From an uncultured Clostridia bacterium (lineage in GTDB: Bacteria > Bacillota > Clostridia > Oscillospirales > Acutalibacteraceae): a DNA stretch of 64,000 bases. The notes beneath the pieces are model-generated. The model did no database searches, was not told the origin of the DNA, and saw nothing but the letters and a program-made list of their open reading frames with translations. Of this stretch, positions 17,506-26,702 are shown piece by piece (the first letter of the stretch is position 1; each line of letters opens with the position of its first letter). Where the stretch lies: positions 1 through 64,000 of the forward strand of contig CAMAZY010000001.1 of NCBI GenBank assembly GCA_945863885.1. The letters are read 5' to 3'. A program made the translations under genes and the position numbers.

Positions 17506-18402
17506 TTGAATCCCATTATTGAATTTTTAAACGAAAACAATATCAGCTATAAAGAAAACGAGCCGATGAAGCTTCATACAAGCTTCCGAATCGGCGGAGA
17601 TGCGAAAATTTTTATTTTCATAAAAAATCCTGATGAGCTGCAAAAGACGATCTGCTTTTGCCGTGAAAACAGTCTTGACTTTTTTGTTATCGGAAACGGC
17701 AGTAATCTGCTTGTTTCCGACAGCGGCATTTCTTCTGTCGTGATTAAGCTTTGCGGTGAATTCGAAGAAATAAAGCTTGTCGATGAAACAACCATTGAAG
17801 CGGGAGCCGGCACCAATCTTTCCGCTGTTTGTAAGGCTGCACTTTCAAACGGACTTTCCGGTCTTGAATTTGCATATGGGATTCCCGGTTCCGTCGGCGG
17901 AGCGGCTTATATGAATGCCGGCGCATACGGCGGAGAAATGAAAGATGTTGCGAAAACCTGCTTTCATGTGACAAAAGACGGAAAAGCCGGTGCGTTTTCG
18001 GGCGACGAGCTTCGCTTCGGATACAGAAAAAGCGTTTATACCGATAACGGCTGTATTATTACCAAGGTTTTGTTCAACCTCCAAAAAGGCGACAAAGAGG
18101 CGATCAAAGCAAAAATGGACGATCTTCTCAATCGGAGAGTGACGAAACAGCCGCTTGAATATCCGAGCGCCGGCAGCGTTTTCCGCAGACCGGAGGGCTA
18201 TTTTGCCGGTGCGCTGATTGAACAAAGCGGACTGAAAGGCCGAACGGTCGGCGGAGCACAGGTTTCCGAAAAGCATGCAGGCTTCATCATCAATATCGGC
18301 AATGCGACCTGCGAGGACGTAAAAAAACTGATCGGTATTTGTCAGGAAACAGTTAAAGAAAAATTCAACGTTCAGCTTGAAACTGAAATTAAAAGTATTT
18401 GA
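17506..18402 (+). CDS. murB: UDP-N-acetylenolpyruvoylglucosamine reductase MurB
   Basis: MurB reduces the enolpyruvyl group of UDP-GlcNAc-enolpyruvate to give UDP-MurNAc, using FAD and NADPH, in cytoplasmic peptidoglycan synthesis. The 298-residue protein starts at TTG 17506 with TCCGGAGG upstream. FAD-binding motifs are seen: TSFRIGG, GNGSNLL and GIPGSVGGAAYMNAGAYGGE. The catalytic serine is S224 in PSAGSVFRRP. The compact length and the lack of the extra C-terminal loop agree with the type II MurB of Gram-positives. It lies 15 bp after the glucokinase and 12 bp before rapZ, as in many Firmicutes where murB and rapZ are linked. Confidence 0.95.
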   Translation: MNPIIEFLNENNISYKENEPMKLHTSFRIGGDAKIFIFIKNPDELQKTICFCRENSLDFFVIGNGSNLLVSDSGISSVVIKLCGEFEEIKLVDETTIEAGAGTNLSAVCKAALSNGLSGLEFAYGIPGSVGGAAYMNAGAYGGEMKDVAKTCFHVTKDGKAGAFSGDELRFGYRKSVYTDNGCIITKVLFNLQKGDKEAIKAKMDDLLNRRVTKQPLEYPSAGSVFRRPEGYFAGALIEQSGLKGRTVGGAQVSEKHAGFIINIGNATCEDVKKLIGICQETVKEKFNVQLETEIKSI

Positions 18403-18414
18403 CGGTGAGATTTT

Positions 18415-19266
18415 ATGGAATTTGTTGTAATAACCGGAATGTCCGGAGCGGGGAAGTCCTGTGTTGTGAATTCTCTAGAAGATATCGGCTTTTTTTGTGC
18501 CGATAATCTGCCTGCTAAGCTGATACCTGTTTTTGCTCAGCTGATCAAAAGCACAAATGAACACGAACGGGTTGCGGTTGTTACCGACGTCAGAGCCGGC
18601 ACATCTTTCTCTGAGCTCTTTGACGCTTTTGATTCCCTGTGTGAGCTTCAGATTCCGTATAAACTTATGTTTATTGACGCTGATGACAATGTTCTCATAA
18701 ACCGCTACAAAGCCACCCGAAGAAAGCATCCGCTCCAGACGGGGTTTGAATCCATCGGGGCGGCCATTACACAAGAGCGGAAGCTTCTTGCCCACGCCAG
18801 AGCGCAGGCGGACTACTTTCTTGACACCTCGAATCTTTCGGCTACCCAATGCAGAGTCCGTGTTTTAGGAATGTTTTCTGCGGATGAGCATAAGCAGATG
18901 CATATTCACTGTATGTCGTTCGGCTTTAAACACGGGATACCGAATGATGCCGATTTTGTATACGACGTTCGTTTTTTGCCGAACCCGTTCTATATACCCG
19001 AACTGAAGAATCTTACCGGTCTTGACAGTGCCGTAAGCGACTATGTGATGCAGTTTGACGAAGCAAAGGAATACGAAGATCATCTAACGAAGCTTATTGA
19101 TTTTACCGTTCCGCTTTGTCAGAAAGAGGGAAGAAGTCAGCTGATTCTTGCATTCGGCTGCACCGGCGGGCACCATCGCTCGGTCACTTTTGCTCAATTG
19201 CTTTATAATCATCTTCTCAAAAACGGTTACAGCGCAAGCGTCAGTCACAGAGATATTTTGAAGTGA
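18415..19266 (+). CDS. rapZ: RapZ/YvcJ nucleotide-binding protein
   Basis: RapZ-family protein of 283 residues. The Walker A motif GMSGAGKS is at 8-15, followed by the family's SLEDIGFFCADNLP segment. The C-terminal domain ends with the conserved AFGCTGGHHRSV. In Enterobacteria RapZ is an RNase E adaptor that senses glucosamine-6-phosphate; in Bacillus, YvcJ has NTPase activity and affects competence. In most Firmicutes yvcJ is followed by yvcK and then whiA, but here whiA follows rapZ directly after 7 bp, with no yvcK. ATG start; the murB stop is 12 bp upstream. Confidence 0.93.
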   Translation: MEFVVITGMSGAGKSCVVNSLEDIGFFCADNLPAKLIPVFAQLIKSTNEHERVAVVTDVRAGTSFSELFDAFDSLCELQIPYKLMFIDADDNVLINRYKATRRKHPLQTGFESIGAAITQERKLLAHARAQADYFLDTSNLSATQCRVRVLGMFSADEHKQMHIHCMSFGFKHGIPNDADFVYDVRFLPNPFYIPELKNLTGLDSAVSDYVMQFDEAKEYEDHLTKLIDFTVPLCQKEGRSQLILAFGCTGGHHRSVTFAQLLYNHLLKNGYSASVSHRDILK

Positions 19267-19273
19267 GGTTGCC

Positions 19274-20227
19274 ATGTCTTTTTCAGCGAAAGTAAAACAG
19301 GAACTTGCGAATATAGAGGATATGCCGCCTTGCTGTATGCACGCTATGACCTACGGTCTTTTGCTTTTCGGAAGAAGCTTTAATTATTCGGGTATTTCTA
19401 TTATGACGGAACACGAATGTGTTGCGGATAAGTATCGGGACTGCGTAAGCCGTGAATGCCGGATAGCACCCGAAATGAAAGTGTCAAAGGCCGGAAAGTA
19501 TACCGTGTCCGTCAATGATCCTATCGATATGGCGAAGGTTTTTGACTGCTTCTCTTTAAGCGGAACCGAAGCGGTCATGCGGATTAACCGCGGAAATCTT
19601 CTCAACGAAAGCACAGGCGATCCGTCTGAAGCATGGAATTGCTGTAACGGGGCCTTTTTAAGAGGAGCTTTCCTTTCGTGCGGAACTATTTCCGACCCCA
19701 ACAAGGGATATCATCTTGAATTTGTTGTACCGTTCCGGGCGTTGAGCCGTGACCTTGAAAAAATGCTTACCGAATATAATCTAAAGGCCAAAAGCATGAC
19801 AAGAAGAGGAATCAACGTCATCTACTTGAAAGACAGCGAAAGTATTGAAGATCTTTTAAATATCATGGGTGCGCAGAATGCCGCTTTTGAAATTATGGAT
19901 ATCAAAATCTTCAAAGACGTCCGAAACAGCGCTAACCGTAAGAGTAATTTCAGCGTTGCTAATATTTCACGAACCGTCAAAGCGTCGTACGATCAGGTGG
20001 AGGCTTTTAAAAAGCTGATTGAAACCGGCGTTTATGATACGTTGGACGATCAGCTGAAAGTATTTTTAGATCTTCGAATCAACAATCCTGACGCCAGCCT
20101 TCGTGAGCTCGGTCAGATGTACGACCCGCCGCTTTCGAGGTCTGCGGTGAATTATAAAATCAAACGGCTTATGGCACTATGCGAAAAGTCCGATAAAAAG
20201 ACGGAAAACACTCAACCGGAGGAATAA
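19274..20227 (+). CDS. whiA: DNA-binding protein WhiA
   Basis: WhiA is a DNA-binding protein with an N-terminal LAGLIDADG homing-endonuclease-like fold and a C-terminal helix-turn-helix. It regulates sporulation genes in Streptomyces and influences cell division and chromosome segregation in Bacillus. The 317-residue protein starts MSFSAKVKQELA, the family hallmark. The C-terminal HTH contains LRELGQMYDPPLSRSAVNYKIKRL. It sits 7 bp after rapZ and its TAA is 2 bp before the TTG of miaB; the miaB ribosome binding site lies within the end of whiA. WhiA targets here are unknown. Confidence 0.94.
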   Translation: MSFSAKVKQELANIEDMPPCCMHAMTYGLLLFGRSFNYSGISIMTEHECVADKYRDCVSRECRIAPEMKVSKAGKYTVSVNDPIDMAKVFDCFSLSGTEAVMRINRGNLLNESTGDPSEAWNCCNGAFLRGAFLSCGTISDPNKGYHLEFVVPFRALSRDLEKMLTEYNLKAKSMTRRGINVIYLKDSESIEDLLNIMGAQNAAFEIMDIKIFKDVRNSANRKSNFSVANISRTVKASYDQVEAFKKLIETGVYDTLDDQLKVFLDLRINNPDASLRELGQMYDPPLSRSAVNYKIKRLMALCEKSDKKTENTQPEE

Positions 20228-20229
20228 TC

Positions 20230-21666
20230 TTGGATAACAATAAAAGCAAATTTTCAGTTTCCCCTGAACAGCTGAAAAAGCAAACCGAATATGCAGATCT
20301 TGTCAGAACGGTACTTGCTTCACGGTTTCCGATTGAACCGCCGAAAGCGTTTGTTCACACCTACGGCTGTCAGGGAAATGTCGCCGACGGTGAACGGCTT
20401 AAGGGTATGCTTTGTGATATGGGGTATGTACTGACCGACAAAGTGGAAGAAGCGGATTTAGTTCTTTATAATACCTGCGCCATTCGTGAACACGCTCAGG
20501 ACAGAGTTTACGGAAATGTCGGTGCTTTGAAGCAATATAAAACCGCAAAGCCGGATATGATTATTGCGCTTTGCGGCTGTATGATGCAACAGGGCTATGT
20601 CGCCGAACGAATCCGGAACAGCTTCCGCTATGTTGACCTTGTTTTCGGAACCCATGTAATATATAAGCTTCCTGAATTTATTTATCGCTGTCTTTGTACC
20701 GGTAAAAGGGTTTTCGATATTACGGACAGCGACGGGAATATCGTTGAAGGTCTTCCGATAAAGCGGGACGGTGCCTTTAAAGCGTGGGTGCCGATTATGT
20801 ACGGCTGTAATAATTTTTGTGCTTACTGTGTCGTACCGTATGTAAGAGGTCGGGAAAGAAGCCGAAGCTTTGATGACGTTGTCAATGAAGTTGAGCTTTT
20901 AGTCAAGCAGGGCTATAAGGAAATCAATTTGCTCGGTCAGAACGTCAACTCATACAATAAGGATTTATCGGAAGAATATCGTTTTCCCGCCTTGCTTCGA
21001 AGAATCAATGCAATTGACGGAGACTTTATTATCCGGTTTATGACGTCGCATCCGAGAGACTGCACAAAAGAACTGATTGACACCATGGCTGACTGCAAGA
21101 AGATCGCCAAGCATCTTCATCTTCCCGTTCAGTCGGGAAACGACCGGGTATTAAAAGAAATGAACCGGCATTATGACCGTGAAAAGTATATCAGTCTTAT
21201 TGATTATGCCTACCAAAAAATGCCCGAGCTTTCGATCACCAGCGACATCATCGTTGGTTTTCCGGGCGAAACATATGAGGAATTTAAAGACACCTTAAGC
21301 CTTATCGAGTATGTTAAATACACTTCGCTTTTCACCTTTATTTTTTCACCGAGACCCGGAACAAAAGCCTATGATATGCCGGATCCCGTTTCCAGGAAAG
21401 AAAAAGGCGAATGGTTCTCTCAGCTTACGGCTTTGCAGGAAAAGGTTGCCGGTGAAAGAACAGCCAAAATGAAAGACTGTGTATACAGAGTGCTTGTCGA
21501 AGAAGAAAAATCCGACGGTATTCTTTCCGGAAGAACCGAGGGCAATGTTATCATCGAATTTCCCGGTAAAAAAGAGCTGATCGGTTCCTTTGCCTATGTT
21601 AAGGTCACCGAGCCGAAAACATGGATACTTAAAGGCGAATTATATGAATCAAACGAACGGATATAA
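20230..21666 (+). CDS. miaB: tRNA-2-methylthio-N6-isopentenyladenosine synthase MiaB
   Basis: MiaB is the radical SAM methylthiotransferase that converts i6A37 to ms2i6A37 in tRNAs; its i6A substrate is made by MiaA, encoded 6 kb downstream in the same cluster. The 478-residue protein starts at TTG 20230, with ACCGGAGGA upstream. The auxiliary cluster cysteines are C47, C83 and C117. The radical SAM cluster is C193, C197, C200 in YGCNNFCAYC. A TRAM domain fills the last 65 residues. The first motif reads YGCQGNVADGE, a variant of the usual GCQMN. The following genes (ymcA-like, mutS, mutL) keep the Bacillus order. Confidence 0.94.
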   Translation: MDNNKSKFSVSPEQLKKQTEYADLVRTVLASRFPIEPPKAFVHTYGCQGNVADGERLKGMLCDMGYVLTDKVEEADLVLYNTCAIREHAQDRVYGNVGALKQYKTAKPDMIIALCGCMMQQGYVAERIRNSFRYVDLVFGTHVIYKLPEFIYRCLCTGKRVFDITDSDGNIVEGLPIKRDGAFKAWVPIMYGCNNFCAYCVVPYVRGRERSRSFDDVVNEVELLVKQGYKEINLLGQNVNSYNKDLSEEYRFPALLRRINAIDGDFIIRFMTSHPRDCTKELIDTMADCKKIAKHLHLPVQSGNDRVLKEMNRHYDREKYISLIDYAYQKMPELSITSDIIVGFPGETYEEFKDTLSLIEYVKYTSLFTFIFSPRPGTKAYDMPDPVSRKEKGEWFSQLTALQEKVAGERTAKMKDCVYRVLVEEEKSDGILSGRTEGNVIIEFPGKKELIGSFAYVKVTEPKTWILKGELYESNERI

Positions 21667-21710
21667 CGCTTTTCGGCGTTAATCATAAATATTTTTAAAG
21701 GAGTTACAAC

Positions 21711-22139
21711 ATGGACGTAATCGAATTGACAAGACAGCTCGGTGCCGCTATTCAGCAGGACGAGCGTTATCTCAAGTTTGCCGCCGCAAGAGAGGCGAAT
21801 GAAAAGGATCCTGAGCTTCTCGACCTTATGGGACAGATTCAGCTGATTCAGATGAATTATCAGCGTGAAGCTGCAAATGAAAATCCGGACAGTGAGAAGA
21901 TGAGCAAGTATGAGCTTGAATTCAACGAAGCGTACGGTAAGTTTATGGAAAACGACAAAATGAAGGCTTATGAAGAAGCCAGAAATGAAATTGATTCCAT
22001 GATGAATTACATCATGCAGATTTTGGGTCTTTGCGTAAATGGCGCCGATCCTGCCACCTGCGAGCCCGAAGAAGAGCATAACTGCTCCGGTTCATGCGGC
22101 GACTGCGGTTGTGACTGCGGCTCAGACTGCCATCACTAA
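21711..22139 (+). CDS. ymcA: YlbF/YmcA (RicA)-like protein with cysteine-rich tail
   Basis: A 142-residue YlbF/YmcA-family protein with a helical body and a cysteine-rich C-terminus. In Bacillus, YmcA (RicA), YlbF (RicF) and YaaT (RicT) form a complex that binds Fe-S clusters and directs RNase Y processing, affecting competence, biofilm and sporulation. This gene lies between miaB and mutS, the same place as ymcA in Bacillus, so RicA is the best guess. Eight cysteines (108, 117, 125, 129, 132, 134, 136, 140) are followed by two terminal histidines, more than is usual in the family as I know it. The cotE gene that follows ymcA in Bacillus is absent. ATG start with AAAGGAG upstream. Confidence 0.75.
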   Translation: MDVIELTRQLGAAIQQDERYLKFAAAREANEKDPELLDLMGQIQLIQMNYQREAANENPDSEKMSKYELEFNEAYGKFMENDKMKAYEEARNEIDSMMNYIMQILGLCVNGADPATCEPEEEHNCSGSCGDCGCDCGSDCHH

Positions 22140-22160
22140 GTAAAAAAGGAGGAAGACAAA

Positions 22161-24794
22161 ATGGCTGAAATGACGCCGATGATGAAACAATATCTTGAAA
22201 CAAAAAAAGAATATCCCGACGCCATTTTGTTTTACCGACTTGGTGATTTTTATGAAATGTTCTTTGATGATGCGAAAACGGCATCAAAAGAGCTTGACCT
22301 GACCTTAACAGGGAAAAACTGCGGACTTGAGGAAAGGGCGCCGATGTGCGGCGTTCCTTTTCACAGCGCAGATACTTATATTGCAAAGCTTGTTGATAAA
22401 GGCTATAAGGTCGCTATCTGTGAGCAAATGGAGGATCCGGCGCTCGCCAAGGGTCTTGTCAAGCGTGATGTTATCCGGGTTATCACCAAGGGAAGCATTA
22501 TTGAAAACAATATGCTTGATGACTCGAAGAATAATTATCTTACTACCTTATATATGAGCGAAAAAAGTGCCGGTATCTGCTTTACGGACGTATCGACCGG
22601 CGTGTTAAATCTGACTTATTTCAGCGGAAAACAGCTGGAAAACAATGTCATAAACGAGCTTGGCGTCTTTTCACCGAGCGAAATTGTGCTCAATTCAAAA
22701 AGTGCGCTGTCTGTTCCGATTTCTTCTTTTATTTCGAAGCGTATCGCCGCTTCCTGCGAAATGCCCGATGACAGTTTTTTTGAATACGAGGACTGTCTGA
22801 ATGTCTGTATTGATCATTTCGGACTGGAAAAACTGATTTCTCTTTCCATCAATGAAAATCAAGCGGCGGTGATTGCTGTCGGCGCCGCAATCAAATACCT
22901 CAAGCAAGTACAGAAAAACGATGTAGAAGGTATCACCGATATCAATTTTTATTCCGACAGCCAATATATGAAAATCGACTTTTCAACGAAACGCAATCTT
23001 GAAATTGTCGAAACATTACGAAACAGAGAAAAGAAAGGCTCCCTTTTGTGGGTGCTTGACCGCACAAAGACCTCCATGGGCAAACGAATGCTTCGCACAT
23101 GGATCGAAAAGCCGCTTGTGAATTTCGCAAAAATTTCAAAACGTCACAATGCGGTTGACGAGCTTGTTAACAACAACATGAAACTAAATGAGCTTTCCGA
23201 AGCTCTTTGCTATATATTTGATATCGAGCGTCTGATGACGAGAGTCGTTTATGAATCCGCCAACGCAAAGGAATTGAATTCTCTTCGGCAGACAATTGAA
23301 AACCTTCCGAAAATCAAGACGCTTTTAAAAGACAGTGCCTCATCCCTTCTCAGTCAGCTTCATGATCAGATCGATCTGCTTGACGATATCAGAAGCCTTA
23401 TCGAACTGTCAATCGACCCGGAAGCGCCTTTTTCCGTCCGGGAGGGCGGCATGATAAAAGACGGCTTTAACAGTGAGCTTGACGAACTGCGTGATATCGA
23501 AAAAAACGGTAAGAAATATATTACCGCTGTGGAAACAGCCGAACGGGAAAAGACAGGAATTCCGAAGCTTAAAATCGGCTATAACCGTGTCTTCGGCTAT
23601 TATATCGAAGTGCCGAATTCTTACAAGACACTTGTCCCTGATGACTATATCCGCAAACAGACGCTTGCCAACTGCGAACGCTATATCACGCAGCAGCTAA
23701 AAGAGCTGGAAAGCAAGGTGCTCGGTGCGCAGGAGAGAAGCGTTAAGCTTGAATATGAGATTTTCTGTCAGATCCGCAAGAAAGTCGCAGCCGAGTACAA
23801 CAGAATTCAGCTTACGGCCAATGCCGTTGCGACAGTTGACACGCTTTGTTCACTTGCAAGCGTTGCGGTTGACAATAACTATGTTTGTCCGACGATGTCC
23901 GACGGTTCAACGGTTGAAATCATCGAGGGAAGACACCCGGTCGTCGAAAAAATGCTCGGCGATCTGCCGTTTGTCCCGAATGATACTTATCTTGATTGCG
24001 GCGAGAACCGATGCGCTATCATAACGGGACCGAATATGGCGGGTAAATCGACCTATATGCGTCAGGTGGCTCTGATCTGCCTGATGGCGCAAATCGGTTC
24101 GTTTGTCCCGGCGAAAAGAGCGAATCTTTGTCTTATCGACAGCATTTTTACAAGGGTTGGTGCGTCCGACGATTTGGCGTCGGGTCAGTCAACCTTCATG
24201 GTCGAAATGAACGAGGTATCCAATATTCTCAAATCCGCCGGAAAACGAAGCCTGATTATCCTCGACGAAGTCGGACGGGGAACGTCCACCTTTGACGGCA
24301 TGAGCATTGCAAGAGCCGTTCTGGAATATATTGCCGACAAGCGTAAAATCGGGGCAAAGACCCTTTTTTCCACCCATTATCACGAACTGACCGAGCTTGA
24401 GGGCAAGGTTGACGGTGTTAAGAATTACAATATTTCCGTCAAAAAGAGGGGAGACACAATCACCTTTTTGCGCCGGATCGTCCGCGGCGGTGCCGACGGA
24501 AGCTACGGCGTAGAGGTCGCTAAGCTTGCCGGCGTTCCGGCACCGGTTGTAAACCGGGCAAGAGAAATTTTATATCAGCTTGAATCGGAAGATAAGGCTT
24601 TGAAAAGCAAATTGACACAGGCTGATTTCGATGCAGTATCCGAAGAATCGGAGAATCTTCAGCTTTCTCTTCATTCAACAATTGACGACGAAATTATCGA
24701 TACACTGAAAAACATAGATACTGATACCTTGACGCCGCTTGAAGCGCTGACGAAGCTCAGTCAGCTTGCATCAAAGGCGAGAAACAACGGATAA
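22161..24794 (+). CDS. mutS: DNA mismatch repair protein MutS
   Basis: MutS recognises mismatches and small loops in DNA and starts repair with MutL. The 877-residue protein has the mismatch-wedging F-x-E motif at F30-E32 (GDFYEMF), connector and clamp domains, and the ABC-type ATPase with Walker A GPNMAGKST starting at G623. The DEVGRGTSTFDG motif (Walker B region) and FSTHYHELTEL follow. All canonical MutS1 features are present. It starts at ATG, 21 bp after the ymcA-like gene with AAAGGAGGA upstream, and is followed by mutL after 15 bp. Confidence 0.97.
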   Translation: MAEMTPMMKQYLETKKEYPDAILFYRLGDFYEMFFDDAKTASKELDLTLTGKNCGLEERAPMCGVPFHSADTYIAKLVDKGYKVAICEQMEDPALAKGLVKRDVIRVITKGSIIENNMLDDSKNNYLTTLYMSEKSAGICFTDVSTGVLNLTYFSGKQLENNVINELGVFSPSEIVLNSKSALSVPISSFISKRIAASCEMPDDSFFEYEDCLNVCIDHFGLEKLISLSINENQAAVIAVGAAIKYLKQVQKNDVEGITDINFYSDSQYMKIDFSTKRNLEIVETLRNREKKGSLLWVLDRTKTSMGKRMLRTWIEKPLVNFAKISKRHNAVDELVNNNMKLNELSEALCYIFDIERLMTRVVYESANAKELNSLRQTIENLPKIKTLLKDSASSLLSQLHDQIDLLDDIRSLIELSIDPEAPFSVREGGMIKDGFNSELDELRDIEKNGKKYITAVETAEREKTGIPKLKIGYNRVFGYYIEVPNSYKTLVPDDYIRKQTLANCERYITQQLKELESKVLGAQERSVKLEYEIFCQIRKKVAAEYNRIQLTANAVATVDTLCSLASVAVDNNYVCPTMSDGSTVEIIEGRHPVVEKMLGDLPFVPNDTYLDCGENRCAIITGPNMAGKSTYMRQVALICLMAQIGSFVPAKRANLCLIDSIFTRVGASDDLASGQSTFMVEMNEVSNILKSAGKRSLIILDEVGRGTSTFDGMSIARAVLEYIADKRKIGAKTLFSTHYHELTELEGKVDGVKNYNISVKKRGDTITFLRRIVRGGADGSYGVEVAKLAGVPAPVVNRAREILYQLESEDKALKSKLTQADFDAVSEESENLQLSLHSTIDDEIIDTLKNIDTDTLTPLEALTKLSQLASKARNNG

Positions 24795-24809
24795 AAGGAG
24801 GCGATTTCG

Positions 24810-26687
24810 TTGGCGAGAATCAATATATTACCGAAAAATGTTGCACAGCTGATTGCCGCCGGCGAAGTAGTCGAAAGGCCGGCTTCCGTCGTAAAAGAAT
24901 TGGTCGAAAACTCTATTGACGCCGGTGCATCCGCTGTCACCGTTGAAATTAAAAACGGCGGCATCAGTTATATCCGGATCACCGACAACGGCTGCGGCAT
25001 ATTCAGCGATGACGTTCCGAAAGCCTTTATCAGCCATGCGACAAGCAAGGTCCGATATGCCGATGATTTAAACGAAATTTTCACCCTCGGCTTCAGAGGC
25101 GAAGCGCTCGCTTCCGTTGCCGCCGTTTCAAAAGTGCAGATGCTGACAAAATCGCCGGAGGAGAGCGAGGGAACCTGTTATACAATTGAAGGCGGTGAGG
25201 AAATCCAAAACGAGCCTGCCGGCTGTCCGGACGGGACAACAATTGTGGTACGAGATCTGTTTTACAACACGCCGGCAAGAATGAAGTTTTTAAAAAAAGA
25301 TGTTTCCGAAGCGAATGCCGTCGCCGATACGGTAGACAAGCTTGCGCTTTCGCACCCGGAAATCAGTTTTCACTTCATACGGGAAGGCAAAAAAACGCTT
25401 TTGACGCCCGGCGACAGTAAGCTTCTGTCAGCGGTCTATGCCGTCTACGGAAAAGACTTTGCCGAGGGCTTAATTGAAACCGATTATGAACTGGACGGGA
25501 TTCGTGTCAGCGGCCTTGTCAGTCTGCCCGAAAAGTCACGGGCGACACGTTCGATGCAGCATTTTTTCCTCAATCACCGATATATCAAATCCCGTTCGTG
25601 TACCGCATCAATTGAAAACGCCTACAAGAATTCCATTATGGTTGGAAAGTTTCCGGCCTGCGTGCTGAATATTGATGTCCCCGCTTACTGCGTCGATGTC
25701 AATGTTCATCCAACGAAAACAGAAGTCCGTTTCAGTGACGAGAGAAAGATTTATTCTGCGGTTTACTACGCCGTAAAAACGGCGATTGAATCGACTGCCG
25801 TCAGACCGAAATTTGACGTAACCCGTGCCGTAGAACGAGCCGTCCCGAAAGCGGTTCAGCTTGAAATGGTCGAAACGCAGCCGGTATCGAAGCCGAAACC
25901 GAACCCTGATTTTTGGTCAAGCGTGAAAGCCGCTGATTTTCAAAAGGCTCCGGTCGCTGTGGCTTCACCGAAAACGGAGAATCCTTATTTACCGGATGAA
26001 GAGGTTCCTGATTTAATCGGAACGATCGAACCGCAAAAAGCGAAACCGGCCTCCGGTTTTAGCGGTCAGCCCGAAGCGAAAAAAAGTGCTGTAAGCTTTT
26101 CCGGGGAAAAGAAAGAGGAACCTTTTAAGCTGATCGGCGAAGCGTTTAAAACCTATATCATTTGTGAATGCAGCGATAAGCTGTATCTGATTGATAAACA
26201 CGCCGCCCATGAAAGAATTATTTTTAACAAGTTAAAAAGCAGTCTGAACGAAAACGCAAAACAAGTTCTGATTTCTCCTGTCACCGTTATGCTGACTAAA
26301 AAAGAGTATAGCTGTGTCGTTGAAAACCTCGAAGTTTTTTCTTCTTGCGGCTTTACCGTTGAAGATTTCGGAAAGGGCAGTGTCATCATCAGAGAATGTC
26401 CGATGATGATCGAACCGGGCGAAGTTGAAGATATTATTTGTGAAATCACAGCCAATCTTCTTCAGGGTAAGACGGACGCACAGACCGACAGAATTGATAT
26501 GATACTGCACACAACGGCTTGCAAGGCCGCAATTAAAGCAGGAAACAACAATTCTCCTGCGGAACTTATTGCACTTGCCAGACAGGTTATTTACGATAAT
26601 TCAGTCCGATACTGTCCGCACGGCAGGCCGATACTAATCGAGATGACACGCTATGAGCTTGAAAAGCAGTTCGGAAGAATTCAATAA
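24810..26687 (+). CDS. mutL: DNA mismatch repair protein MutL
   Basis: MutL couples mismatch recognition to strand removal. In organisms without MutH it also nicks DNA. The 625-residue protein starts at TTG 24810 behind AAAAGGAGG. The N-terminal GHKL ATPase has VVKELVENSIDAGA, TDNGCGI and GFRGEAL. The C-terminal endonuclease domain has DKHAAHER at 462-469, ACKAAIKA and CPHGRP, and ends FGRI. The metal-binding motif normally reads DQHAxxExxxxE; here Gln is Lys and the final Glu, at position 473, is Asn. The remaining ligands (D462, H464, E468, the two cysteine motifs) are intact, so nicking activity is still likely. A proline- and charge-rich linker lies near residues 345-430. Confidence 0.96.
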   Translation: MARINILPKNVAQLIAAGEVVERPASVVKELVENSIDAGASAVTVEIKNGGISYIRITDNGCGIFSDDVPKAFISHATSKVRYADDLNEIFTLGFRGEALASVAAVSKVQMLTKSPEESEGTCYTIEGGEEIQNEPAGCPDGTTIVVRDLFYNTPARMKFLKKDVSEANAVADTVDKLALSHPEISFHFIREGKKTLLTPGDSKLLSAVYAVYGKDFAEGLIETDYELDGIRVSGLVSLPEKSRATRSMQHFFLNHRYIKSRSCTASIENAYKNSIMVGKFPACVLNIDVPAYCVDVNVHPTKTEVRFSDERKIYSAVYYAVKTAIESTAVRPKFDVTRAVERAVPKAVQLEMVETQPVSKPKPNPDFWSSVKAADFQKAPVAVASPKTENPYLPDEEVPDLIGTIEPQKAKPASGFSGQPEAKKSAVSFSGEKKEEPFKLIGEAFKTYIICECSDKLYLIDKHAAHERIIFNKLKSSLNENAKQVLISPVTVMLTKKEYSCVVENLEVFSSCGFTVEDFGKGSVIIRECPMMIEPGEVEDIICEITANLLQGKTDAQTDRIDMILHTTACKAAIKAGNNNSPAELIALARQVIYDNSVRYCPHGRPILIEMTRYELEKQFGRIQ

Positions 26688-26702
26688 CGCAGGAGAGCAT
26701 GT

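Noticed and set aside
21663-21682. Small AACGC/GCGTT hairpin between miaB and the ymcA-like gene
   Set aside because: Five base pairs without a T-tract; likely chance, and the genes appear cotranscribed.
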